IMG/VR virus record: IMGVR_UViG_3300042349_000656
Location: 1 to 47,878 of that record
Strand: one strand, 5' to 3'
From: a virus
Length of the DNA stretch: 47,878 bases
Shown here one piece after another: positions 31,577 through 39,331 of this stretch. Position 1 is the stretch's first letter; each line of letters starts with the position of its first letter. The notes beneath the pieces were generated by a model. The model saw only the letters and a list, made by a program, of their open reading frames with translations. It did no database searches and was not told the origin of the DNA. The translations under genes were made by a program, and so were the position numbers.

Positions 31577-32419
31577 ATGGCACAACCATCTTCAAGACAA
31601 GAACTTGTCGATTATTGTTTAAGAAAATTGGGAGCTCCAGTATTAGAGATTAATATTGCTGATGAGCAAATTGACGATCTTGTCGATGATGCCCTACAAC
31701 TCTTTCAAGAAAGACATTTTGATGGGGTTTATCAAACATATTTAAAATATCAAGTCAGACAAGAAGATATTGATAGAGGTAGGGCAAAAGGAATCACTGG
31801 GGTTGGCATAGCATCAACATCAGCTAGTGCTGGTATAGGTACAACAACAGTAACTTTCAATTACTACGAAAATAGTAATTATTTACAAGTTCCTTCTCAT
31901 GTAATAGGAGTAAATAAAATATTTCATTTTGAAGGATCTAATTCAGTATCAAGTGGAATGTTTGGTATTAAATATCAATTGTTCTTAAATGATATTTACT
32001 ATTGGGGTTCGACTGAATTACTTTCATATTCAATGGTAAAAAGATATCTTGAAGATATTGATTGGTTATTAACTACACAGAAGCAAATACGTTTTAATAA
32101 GAGGCAGGATAGATTATATCTTGATATTGATTGGTCTAGTTTACAAGTTGGTCATTATATTATTATAGACTGTTATAGAATGATGGATCCTGGAGATTAT
32201 TCTAGAGTTTGGAATGATTCATTTTTAAAACCATATTTAACCGCATTAATTAAAAGACAATGGGGACAAAATCTTATTAAATTTCAGGGAGTTAAACTTC
32301 CTGGTGGAGTTGAATTGAATGGAAGACAATTGTTTGACGATGGACAAAGAGAAATTGATGTCATCATGGATAAGATGTCATCAACATACGAACTTCCACC
32401 TCTAGACATGATCGGATAA
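31577..32419 (+). CDS. gp13: Neck protein gp13
   Basis: Its 280 residues compare with 309 in T4 gp13. The N-terminal block YCLRKLGAPVLEINIADEQI and HFDGVYQTYLKY matches T4 (LRRLGAPIINVELTPDQI...YHFDGV). The C-terminal block with PYLTALIKRQWGQNLIKFQG and LPGGVELNGRQLFDDGQREI also matches (GQILARHQG, LPGGVTIDGQRLIEEAR). gp13 with gp14 forms the neck that closes the filled head and lets the tail attach. A Gly/Ser/Thr segment near residues 75-95 (GVGIASTSASAGIGTTTV) is a cyanophage-type insertion. Confidence 0.95.
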   Translation: MAQPSSRQELVDYCLRKLGAPVLEINIADEQIDDLVDDALQLFQERHFDGVYQTYLKYQVRQEDIDRGRAKGITGVGIASTSASAGIGTTTVTFNYYENSNYLQVPSHVIGVNKIFHFEGSNSVSSGMFGIKYQLFLNDIYYWGSTELLSYSMVKRYLEDIDWLLTTQKQIRFNKRQDRLYLDIDWSSLQVGHYIIIDCYRMMDPGDYSRVWNDSFLKPYLTALIKRQWGQNLIKFQGVKLPGGVELNGRQLFDDGQREIDVIMDKMSSTYELPPLDMIG

Positions 32420-32423
32420 TAAT

Positions 32424-33827
32424 ATGTTAAATCCATTCTTTCTTCAGGGTTCAAAGGGTGAGCAGAACCTAGTACAAGATCTTATTAATGAACAACTTAG
32501 AATGTATGGAGTTGAAGTTTATTACATACCAAGACAATTTATTACAGAAAGAACTGTAATAAGAGAAGTTATAGAATCTGAGTTTAAAAATGCATATCCT
32601 TTAGAAGCATATGTAGATAATTTTAACGGATATGGCGGACAAGGTACTATTTTATCTAAATTTGGAATTCAAGAACTTGATGACCTAACTCTTATAATAT
32701 CTAAAGAAAGATTTGAAACTTATATAACTCCTTTGATTTCTGGTTTACCAAATATTAAAACATCTAAGAGACCAAAAGAAGGAGATTTGATATGGTTTCC
32801 TCTTGGAGATAGAATTTTTGAAATTAAATATGTTGAGCATGAAAAACCTTTTTATCAACTTCAAAAAAATTATGTCTATGAATTACAGTGCGAACTCTTT
32901 AGATATGGAGATGAAGTAATTGATACTGGAATTCAAGAAATAGACGATAATACTGAAGATATTGCAAGTATTAGAACTCTTAAAATGATTGGCATTGGTT
33001 CGACTGCAACTGCAATAACAAGCATTGTCAATGGTGGTATCAGATTTGCAACAGTGACAAATAGAGGAAGTGGTTACTCTTCAGTTCCAACTATTGGATT
33101 CTCATCTGCTCCTACAGGAGGCAGAACAGCATCTGGAATTGCAACTATGATTTATGGTATTGTTGATTTCTGTGAGGTTGACGAAACTCTTGGAAGAGTT
33201 CAGGGAATAGAAATGATTAATGTAGGATCTGGATATACAGTTGCTCCAGGTATTGCATTCTACAGTGACAGTGGAGTTGGAGCTGCTGCAACATCTACTA
33301 TAGGAGATGGAATTGTAGGTGTTATTACAGTTACTAGTGGGGGATCTGGATACGCAAATGCACCATCTGTAACTTTTACAGGAATATCTTCAGTATCCGC
33401 ACAAGCTAGAGCCATTATTGAAAATGGATCTGTACGTGAAATTAGGATTATTAATGCAGGATTGGGATACAGTGCAATACCAACTATTGCGATAGGATCG
33501 CCAGTATTAATTGGATCTGGAAAATATGAATATAATGAAGTTATTGTAGGAAGTATTAGTAGTACATTAGCAAGAGTAAAATCTTGGAATGCAATTTCAA
33601 GATTTCTTGAAGTTTCAAATATTACTGGAGAGTTTATTGTTGGAGAAACTTTAATAGGACAAGATTCTGGGGCAACATATGTTATTTCAGAAGATGCCCT
33701 GCAAAATCTTGCAGACCCAGAGGATGAACTAAATAGAGCAGATATTTATGCTGCAAATGATGAGATTCAAATTGCAGCTAATGAAATACTGGATTTCAGT
33801 GAGAAAAATCCATTTGGAACACCATAA
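32424..33827 (+). CDS. gp14: Neck protein gp14 with a 39-residue repeat insertion
   Basis: This 467-residue protein exceeds T4 gp14 (256) by about 210 residues. The N-terminal 180 residues are typical gp14 (MLNPFFLQGSKGEQNLVQDL, YGVEVYYIPR, NAYPLEAYVDNFNGYGGQGT, FEIKYVEHEKPFYQ). The insert holds four GxGY beta repeats with tyrosines at 218, 271, 310 and 349, the last three exactly 39 residues apart. After the repeats comes IGQDSGATYVIS, then the family end DLADPEDELNRADIYAANDE. gp14 completes the head neck together with gp13. A repeat-bearing neck protein would place beta domains around the collar. Confidence 0.92.
   Translation: MLNPFFLQGSKGEQNLVQDLINEQLRMYGVEVYYIPRQFITERTVIREVIESEFKNAYPLEAYVDNFNGYGGQGTILSKFGIQELDDLTLIISKERFETYITPLISGLPNIKTSKRPKEGDLIWFPLGDRIFEIKYVEHEKPFYQLQKNYVYELQCELFRYGDEVIDTGIQEIDDNTEDIASIRTLKMIGIGSTATAITSIVNGGIRFATVTNRGSGYSSVPTIGFSSAPTGGRTASGIATMIYGIVDFCEVDETLGRVQGIEMINVGSGYTVAPGIAFYSDSGVGAAATSTIGDGIVGVITVTSGGSGYANAPSVTFTGISSVSAQARAIIENGSVREIRIINAGLGYSAIPTIAIGSPVLIGSGKYEYNEVIVGSISSTLARVKSWNAISRFLEVSNITGEFIVGETLIGQDSGATYVISEDALQNLADPEDELNRADIYAANDEIQIAANEILDFSEKNPFGTP
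33063..33488 (+). repeat. Tandem 39-residue protein repeats in gp14
   Basis: The coding sequence for residues about 214-355 contains four copies of the pattern G-x-G-Y-x4-P-x-hydrophobic, then a GxGAxA block and a GxVxxIxVxxxG strand. Spacing of the tyrosines is 53, 39 and 39. The same unit recurs in gp7, gp8, the gene at 18397 and the DUF4815 gene. Confidence 0.75.
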
Positions 33828-33831
33828 ATTT

Positions 33832-33846
33832 GTTAAATAGTAAATA
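33832..33846 (+). promoter_or_regulatory. Late promoter of gp15, TTAAATA/GTAAATA
   Basis: GTTAAATA followed by GTAAATAA lies 15-29 bases before the gp15 start; either copy could serve as the late -10 box. Confidence 0.5.
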
Positions 33847-33860
33847 ATAAGTTAAGAATT

Positions 33861-34856
33861 ATGTTTGAATATTTTTATCACGAGACTCTAAGAAGAACTA
33901 TTGTAACTTTTGGAACCTTATTTAATAATATACAGATAAAGAAAACAGACAATAGTGGTAATGTTGTCGAAGTTGTTAAGGTTCCTTTAGCATATGGTCC
34001 CACTCAAAAGTTTTTATCAAGACTTAGAGAGTCTCCAGATGATTTAAACAATCCAGTTCAAATTACATTGCCAAGAATGTCATTTGAATTTAACGGATTA
34101 TTTTATGACGTTTCTAGAAAACTACAAACAACTCAAACATTTATTTCAAAAACTTCTGAAGGTGATTTAAGAAAGGCATACATGCCTGTTCCATACACCA
34201 TGCAATTTGAAATGAGTATAATGACAAAATTAAATGATGATATGTTGCAAATTATTGAACAAATTGTTCCTTATTTTCAACCATCATATACTCTTACGGT
34301 TGATTTACTTGATACTATTGGAGAAAAAAGAGATATTCCAATAACCCTTGAAGGTATTACAATGGAAGATGACTATGAGGGAGATTTTTCAACTCGAAGA
34401 GCATTAATTTATACTTTAAAGTTCAATGCAAAAACTTATCTGTTTGGCCCAATTGCAACTGGTGTCGAAAAAGATATCATCAAAAAAGTTTCTATTGGAT
34501 ATCTTTCTGGAGGTGCAAATTCTACAAACAGAGATGTTACTTATACTTCAGAACCAAAAGCAACTACTTCACTCGCAAATCAAACTGTTGCGGTTCTAGA
34601 GACAGATATTCAAATTTCAGATGCAGTCTTTGAAGTATCCGATGCTACAAATATTCCAGTTAAATCATACATTTCCATAGACAATGAGACATTATTTGTA
34701 ACTAGTAAAACAGGAAACAAATTGAATGTTACAAGAGGTTCTTATGGAACAAGAATAACAAATCATCTACTTGGATCGCAAATTTATAAGATAACAGCAG
34801 CTGATGATGCGCTTGTAAGTTACGGTGATGATTTTGGATTCAATTCATCTTTCTGA
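33861..34856 (+). CDS. gp15: Tail sheath stabiliser gp15 with C-terminal extension
   Basis: This 331-residue protein starts like T4 gp15 (272): MFEYFYHETLRRTIVTFGTL, FNNIQIKK, then LPRMSFEF and DDMLQIIEQIVPYFQPSYT (T4 DDMFQIVEQILPYFQPHF). gp15 caps the tail tube and sheath and binds the neck. About 60 extra residues at the C-terminus hold an IDNETLFVTSKTG...NVTRGSYGTRITNHLLGS segment of a repeat that is also present in gp7 and the fibre protein. Confidence 0.93.
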   Translation: MFEYFYHETLRRTIVTFGTLFNNIQIKKTDNSGNVVEVVKVPLAYGPTQKFLSRLRESPDDLNNPVQITLPRMSFEFNGLFYDVSRKLQTTQTFISKTSEGDLRKAYMPVPYTMQFEMSIMTKLNDDMLQIIEQIVPYFQPSYTLTVDLLDTIGEKRDIPITLEGITMEDDYEGDFSTRRALIYTLKFNAKTYLFGPIATGVEKDIIKKVSIGYLSGGANSTNRDVTYTSEPKATTSLANQTVAVLETDIQISDAVFEVSDATNIPVKSYISIDNETLFVTSKTGNKLNVTRGSYGTRITNHLLGSQIYKITAADDALVSYGDDFGFNSSF

Positions 34857-34857
34857 T

Positions 34858-35307
34858 ATGAAAAAAAATTTTGACAGCCTAAATCAAACATTTGGACTTT
34901 CCAATGATGAGGTTTCAGAAATTTCTCCAGTGGAAGTTTCTGAGACTTCTGTTGAGAAGATTGAAAAAATATCAAAGTCTACAGAATCTGATCACATAAA
35001 AAAAGACTATGAATATACTAGAGGTAATTTATATTCTTTAATAGAAAAAGGTCAAGAGGCAATTAATGGAATTCTTGAACTTGCTCAAGAAAGTGAAATG
35101 CCCAGAGCATATGAAGTTGCTGGACAATTAATTAAAAATGTAGCAGATGCTACAGATAAGTTAATGGATTTACAGAAAAAACTAAAAGATATTGAAGAAG
35201 AAAAGCAATCAAAAGGTCCAACTAATGTAACAAATGCATTATTTGTTGGTTCAACTGCAGAATTAGCAAAACTTCTTAAACAACAAACAAAAAATGAAGA
35301 CATTTAA
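34858..35307 (+). CDS. gp16: Small terminase subunit gp16
   Basis: The ATG at 34858, two bases after the gp15 stop, gives 149 residues (T4 gp16 has 164); an in-frame ATG at 34825 lies inside gp15 and would add 11 residues. Typical gp16 blocks are GNLYSLIEKGQEAINGILEL, SEMPRAYEVAGQLIKN, ATDKLMDLQKKLKDIEEE and ALFVGSTAELAKLLK. gp16 is the ring-forming DNA recognition subunit that works with gp17 in packaging. T4 gp16 and gp17 are adjacent; here four genes lie between them. Confidence 0.93.
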   Translation: MKKNFDSLNQTFGLSNDEVSEISPVEVSETSVEKIEKISKSTESDHIKKDYEYTRGNLYSLIEKGQEAINGILELAQESEMPRAYEVAGQLIKNVADATDKLMDLQKKLKDIEEEKQSKGPTNVTNALFVGSTAELAKLLKQQTKNEDI

Positions 35308-35449
35308 ACAATTTCAAGAAGATTGGTCTAATAAATATAAAAAGAGTATTGATTGCTCAAATCCAAAAGGATTTTCTCAACGTGCCCATTGCGCTGCGAG
35401 AAAAAAGAGAGCAAAAGGTGAAAAGACAAAATCAAAACCAGTTGAATGA
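35294..35449 (+). CDS. Small basic protein with CTS-like N-terminus
   Basis: This 51-residue protein overlaps the end of gp16 by 14 bases and the next gene by 4 (ATGA). It starts MKTFKQFQEDW, which resembles the capsid-targeting start of T4 internal proteins (MKTYQEFIAEA). The middle, IDCSNPKGFSQRAHCAARKK, is a cyanophage-typical block with two cysteines, and the end is very basic (KRAKGEKTKSKPVE). It may be a DNA-binding protein packed with the genome. The FQE motif at residues 7-9 is a weak version of the gp21 cut site. Confidence 0.75.
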   Translation: MKTFKQFQEDWSNKYKKSIDCSNPKGFSQRAHCAARKKRAKGEKTKSKPVE

Positions 35450-37725
35450 AAACTCCAAAATTTTCTCACAAAACACCCCATCTTCCAAAAAAACAACATC
35501 AGCTGGATCCAAATCTGGATTTAAAGCAGTTGGTTCATCATGCAACAGTTCAGTATGTTGATCGTGATGCTGATGGTGATATTGACATTTATGATACTGC
35601 TAAAAAAGGAATTCCAGATGAGAATGTTTCTAGCACATCCCATGCTCAGGAATATTCAAATAAATTGATTGCTAAACAAAAAGGGGAAATTAAACATAGT
35701 AAAAAGAAAATAGCATATGAAGATCTAAGAAACTGGTTTGATAAAGATCATCCCGAAGGAAATTGGAAGAGATATAACACTAAAGGTGAAGCAATTGGAC
35801 CATGTGCGCGTGAACCTGGAGAACCAAAACCAAAATGTCTTTCAAATGAAAAGGCAGAAAAAATGTCTAAGAGTGAGATTGCTGCTTCAGTAAAAAGAAA
35901 AAGAAAAGCAGATCCTGTAGCAAATCGCAAAGGAAAGGGAGGAAAACCAATCATGTCTTCTAATAATATTGAAGAAGGTTTAGTCGGTGATCTAGTTGAT
36001 AAAATAAAAGGAAGAAAGCAGATTGGAACAACTGGTAGTGGAGGGAAGGTTTATGTACCAACCAGATCTAAAAAATCCACTGCGAAGTATGGTGAGGATA
36101 AACCAAATGCGGTAAAACCAAAACCATTAACAAGATCACAAGCAGTTAAAGCCGCTGCAGAGGATCCATGGACTAGGGGTGCTATTTCTAGAGATGATGT
36201 GATGAGAGCAAGGCAGGATATGAGAGCAGCAAGAACAGAAGAACATGAGCATGATATGAGTGGTGAAGAGGAAAGATATTGTCCGCTTTGTGATAAGAGA
36301 GAAATCCGTTCAGAATGTGCTTATGGCGAAAAAGCATGGGATAAAGTTTCAATTAAAGATGAAGAATATTCAATGGCAAGATCTGAACTTGAAACTATTT
36401 CTAAAGCAGTTTCGAGACTGAAGAATAAAGTTAATAAAGGCGAAGGTGATTTAGAGGCATGGGTGCAATCAAAGATTACCAAAGCGGCAGATTATATTGA
36501 TACTGCAGCGGACTATCTTGAAAGCGGGGAATCCGAGATTGAAGAAGCGTGTTGGAAAGGTTACAAGCAAGTGGGGATGAAGAAGAAGGGTAAGAAAGAA
36601 GTTCCTAATTGTGTTCCTGAAAGTGCAATTCCAGCGGCAATTGATCCCAAAAAGCATAGAGAACAAAATCGTGCTGCTAAGATTAGAACTCTTGCTCAGA
36701 GAGGATCTACTGAGGGTGAGAGAGCAGCAGCGGAAAGAAAAACAACTGGACCATCATTAGCAAAAGGAAGCATTAAAACAGGAGTCGTTAATGCTGGTTA
36801 TGAACCTTCTTTAGTAGATAAAATTTTACTTGAGATGGAAGCAGAAGTTCTTAATGAAAAGAACGTTCCCACTAATCCTTCACTTTGGTCTAAGATGAAG
36901 GCAAAGGCAAAAGCAAAGTTTGATGTATATCCTTCTGCTTATGCAAATGGTTGGGCTGCTAAAGAATATAAGAAAGCAGGTGGTGGATGGAAATCTGCAA
37001 ATGAAAGTGTTGTTGTTACTGATGCAAATGGAAATCCTTTCGTAGAATTTGTAGATCTTATCAAACCAGATCCTCTAGTAAAAGAAGAAAAGAAAGAGTG
37101 TAATTGTAAGTGTGGACAGTCTCCTTGCATAACCTGTGGAGAAGACCATCATGAAAAACCAGCTGGAGGAAGTGCAGCAAAACCAGGCCCAAATAAAAAT
37201 TATGTGAAACCAATGGGAGAGCAAATTGAAGAGGCAGTATCCCTAAAATCTGCACGCGGAAATCTTTTATTAGTTTATGTTTCCTGGAAAGGATCTTTTT
37301 ACTCATTAAAGATCTTCTTCCCAAATTCAAAAATGCCTAATAGAGGGGAAGTTCAAGATCAAATTAATAAGATCTATCCAGGAGGTAAGGTAACTTACTT
37401 TAAAGCAGATAATATTATGCCAGGCGAGCAAATTCTCCAAGCATTTGCAGAATCAATTGATAAAGATAAAATGAAATGCAATAAACCAAAAGCACAAGCA
37501 GTTGGTGATTCTCTGACTGGCAAATCTCATGTTGTCAAGGCATGTTCAGATGGAAAAGAAAAAATTATTCGTTTTGGGCAAAGAGGTGTAAAAGGTTCCC
37601 CCAAAAAAGAAGGAGAATCTAAAGAATATGCAAGTCGACGTAAAAGATTTAAAACAAGACATGCAAAAAACATTGATAAAGGTCCAATGTCTGCAGCATA
37701 CTGGGCAAACAAGGTTAAGTGGTGA
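35446..37725 (+). CDS. Mosaic protein, probable internal-head polyprotein
   Basis: This 759-residue, lysine-rich protein strings together modules I know as separate small phage proteins. Visible in order: a Ca-loop-like DRDADGDIDIYDTAKKG near 40-56; a LRNWFDKDHPEGNWKRY and GPCAREPGEPKPKCL module at about 94-133; a CPLCDK...CAYGEKAW part; ACWKGYKQVGMKKKGKKEVP at 368-387; an AKAKFDVYPSAYANGWAAKE module near 487-506; a cysteine-rich CNCKCGQSPCITCGEDHH segment; a V-W-GS-Y-L module at 597-669; and an IIRFGQRGVKGSPKKEGESK...HAKNIDKGPMSAAYWANKVK module at the end. Candidate gp21 sites occur as IEE|G (177), IEE|A (367), IEE|A (596) and FAE|S (669), at the joints of modules. It lies between gp16 and gp17. 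Confidence 0.8.
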   Translation: MKTPKFSHKTPHLPKKQHQLDPNLDLKQLVHHATVQYVDRDADGDIDIYDTAKKGIPDENVSSTSHAQEYSNKLIAKQKGEIKHSKKKIAYEDLRNWFDKDHPEGNWKRYNTKGEAIGPCAREPGEPKPKCLSNEKAEKMSKSEIAASVKRKRKADPVANRKGKGGKPIMSSNNIEEGLVGDLVDKIKGRKQIGTTGSGGKVYVPTRSKKSTAKYGEDKPNAVKPKPLTRSQAVKAAAEDPWTRGAISRDDVMRARQDMRAARTEEHEHDMSGEEERYCPLCDKREIRSECAYGEKAWDKVSIKDEEYSMARSELETISKAVSRLKNKVNKGEGDLEAWVQSKITKAADYIDTAADYLESGESEIEEACWKGYKQVGMKKKGKKEVPNCVPESAIPAAIDPKKHREQNRAAKIRTLAQRGSTEGERAAAERKTTGPSLAKGSIKTGVVNAGYEPSLVDKILLEMEAEVLNEKNVPTNPSLWSKMKAKAKAKFDVYPSAYANGWAAKEYKKAGGGWKSANESVVVTDANGNPFVEFVDLIKPDPLVKEEKKECNCKCGQSPCITCGEDHHEKPAGGSAAKPGPNKNYVKPMGEQIEEAVSLKSARGNLLLVYVSWKGSFYSLKIFFPNSKMPNRGEVQDQINKIYPGGKVTYFKADNIMPGEQILQAFAESIDKDKMKCNKPKAQAVGDSLTGKSHVVKACSDGKEKIIRFGQRGVKGSPKKEGESKEYASRRKRFKTRHAKNIDKGPMSAAYWANKVKW

Positions 37726-37730
37726 TTAAA

Positions 37731-38048
37731 ATGAAAAGTTTCAAACAGTTTCTATCTGAGTCAGTAAACATCTCAGGAGATTTCAACGGAAATCTCTACA
37801 TCAACTCACAACCAGAACAACCTCAGCAAGTGGGGGAAAGTTACGTTGCCGATGTTATGTGGCAAGGCAGCATATATAGACTTGAACTTGTCACAAAAAC
37901 AGGAGTTCCATCTAAACAGGAATTAGGAGAACAACTTCAAGGAAACTATCCTGGAGCAATTGTCCATAATATCTATCCTGCGGAAGAAAAGAATTTTAAT
38001 ATTCAAAACGCAAAACGATATCATCCAGGAAAATTAGAGTGGATTTAA
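37731..38048 (+). CDS. Candidate internal head protein with a T4-like CTS
   Basis: This 105-residue protein (ATG at 37731; the longer GTG start at 37719 lies inside the previous gene) begins MKSFKQFLSES. T4 internal proteins begin MKTYQEFIAEA, a capsid-targeting sequence removed by gp21 after residue 10 at (I/L)xE; here the cut would be L8-S9-E10|S11. The mature part has the pattern DVMWQGSIYRLELVTKTGVP and EQLQGNYPGAIVHNIYPAEE, which matches residues 597-669 of the preceding protein. It is therefore a candidate packaged protein delivered into the host. Confidence 0.75.
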   Translation: MKSFKQFLSESVNISGDFNGNLYINSQPEQPQQVGESYVADVMWQGSIYRLELVTKTGVPSKQELGEQLQGNYPGAIVHNIYPAEEKNFNIQNAKRYHPGKLEWI

Positions 38049-38051
38049 TTT

Positions 38052-39326
38052 ATGGCTATATGGAATAAGAACGAACAAGACTTTCTAAATCAAGAAAGAT
38101 CTTTATTTGAAGTTTATAATATCGCAGATCACTGGGGAAACCAGACAGACTGGAGACCTCAATTTACCAACAACAACAGATTCAAAATATCTCCTTATCA
38201 AACAGTATTCTTCAACACCTTCCAGTATGGTAAAGAGACTGATGTATGGGATGAAAGAGTAGTTGGAGTTGGAACTGCAACATTTAATGCAAATGCCAGT
38301 AATGTTATAATGCAAGTTGGTTCCACTACAGGAAGCAAAGTAATTCGCCAAACCAAGAATGTGATGAGATACATTCCTGGCAGAGGTGCAACACTCGCAT
38401 TCGCAGTTCGTCTAGAACAACCAAAAGTAGGTATTCGTAGAAGATTTGGATTGTTTGATGAAAACAACGGTGTTTATTTTGAGGATGATGGAGGAACATA
38501 TTCTTATGTGCTCCGTAGTAGTGTAACTGGAATTGTTACAGAAACCAGAGTATACAGAGATGAATGGAATGGTGAGAAGTTTGATGGTAATGGGTGGACT
38601 GGAGTAACTGCAGATCCAACAAAACAACAAATGATTTCCATCAATTATGAATGGTATGGTGCAGGTATAATTCAATTTGCTTGGTTAATGAAGAATGAGA
38701 CTGTTGCATCTCATACTTTTGATAATGCAAATACCAACCCAGGAGTTTGGTGTTCCACTCCTTTCTTGCCTATTAGACTTGAGATAGAAAATGTAACTGG
38801 TGTTGCAGGAACTCATTACATGTATCAGGGTTCTAATTCTCTTATTCAGGAAGGAGAACCAGAAAAACTCGGAACTCTTTTGAGCATATCAAATCCCATC
38901 ACAGGGACAACGATGGCATCAGCAAATACATTCTATCCAATTATAAGCATTCGTTTAAAATCCAATAATCTAACTGGTGTAATGCTCTTGAGATCATTAC
39001 AGGCAGCAACTGATGACAATACGAATGTTTATTGGCAACTTCTACAAAATGCAACACTGACTGGAGGAACTTGGGTAAATCATCCCGATCCAAACTCCTT
39101 TATGCAGTATAATATCACTCAAACTGCAGTATCTGGTGGAAGTGATCTTTTGAGTGGTTTTGTAATTAATGGTAGTGGTGCGTTAGTTGATCTTGATATT
39201 AAAGCAGCACTTCAGTTAGGTAGAAGTGGCATTGGAACAATTAGTGACACTTATACACTTGCTTGTGCATCTCCAAATACCAACAAAAAAGCACTTGCAG
39301 TATTGAACTGGATTGAACAAAGGTAA
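38052..39326 (+). CDS. Virion structural protein, beta-rich
   Basis: This 424-residue protein begins MAIWNKNEQDFLNQERSLFE and contains MRYIPGRGATLAFAVRLEQP, GIRRRFGLFDENNGVYF, WTGVTADPTKQQMISINYEW and YGAGIIQFAWLMKNETVASH. I recognise this pattern from marine T4-like phages as a conserved structural protein, probably a head- or tail-associated beta sandwich. It starts four bases after the CTS protein and ends six bases before gp17. No repeats of the baseplate type are present. Confidence 0.8.
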   Translation: MAIWNKNEQDFLNQERSLFEVYNIADHWGNQTDWRPQFTNNNRFKISPYQTVFFNTFQYGKETDVWDERVVGVGTATFNANASNVIMQVGSTTGSKVIRQTKNVMRYIPGRGATLAFAVRLEQPKVGIRRRFGLFDENNGVYFEDDGGTYSYVLRSSVTGIVTETRVYRDEWNGEKFDGNGWTGVTADPTKQQMISINYEWYGAGIIQFAWLMKNETVASHTFDNANTNPGVWCSTPFLPIRLEIENVTGVAGTHYMYQGSNSLIQEGEPEKLGTLLSISNPITGTTMASANTFYPIISIRLKSNNLTGVMLLRSLQAATDDNTNVYWQLLQNATLTGGTWVNHPDPNSFMQYNITQTAVSGGSDLLSGFVINGSGALVDLDIKAALQLGRSGIGTISDTYTLACASPNTNKKALAVLNWIEQR

Positions 39327-39331
39327 CTTTT

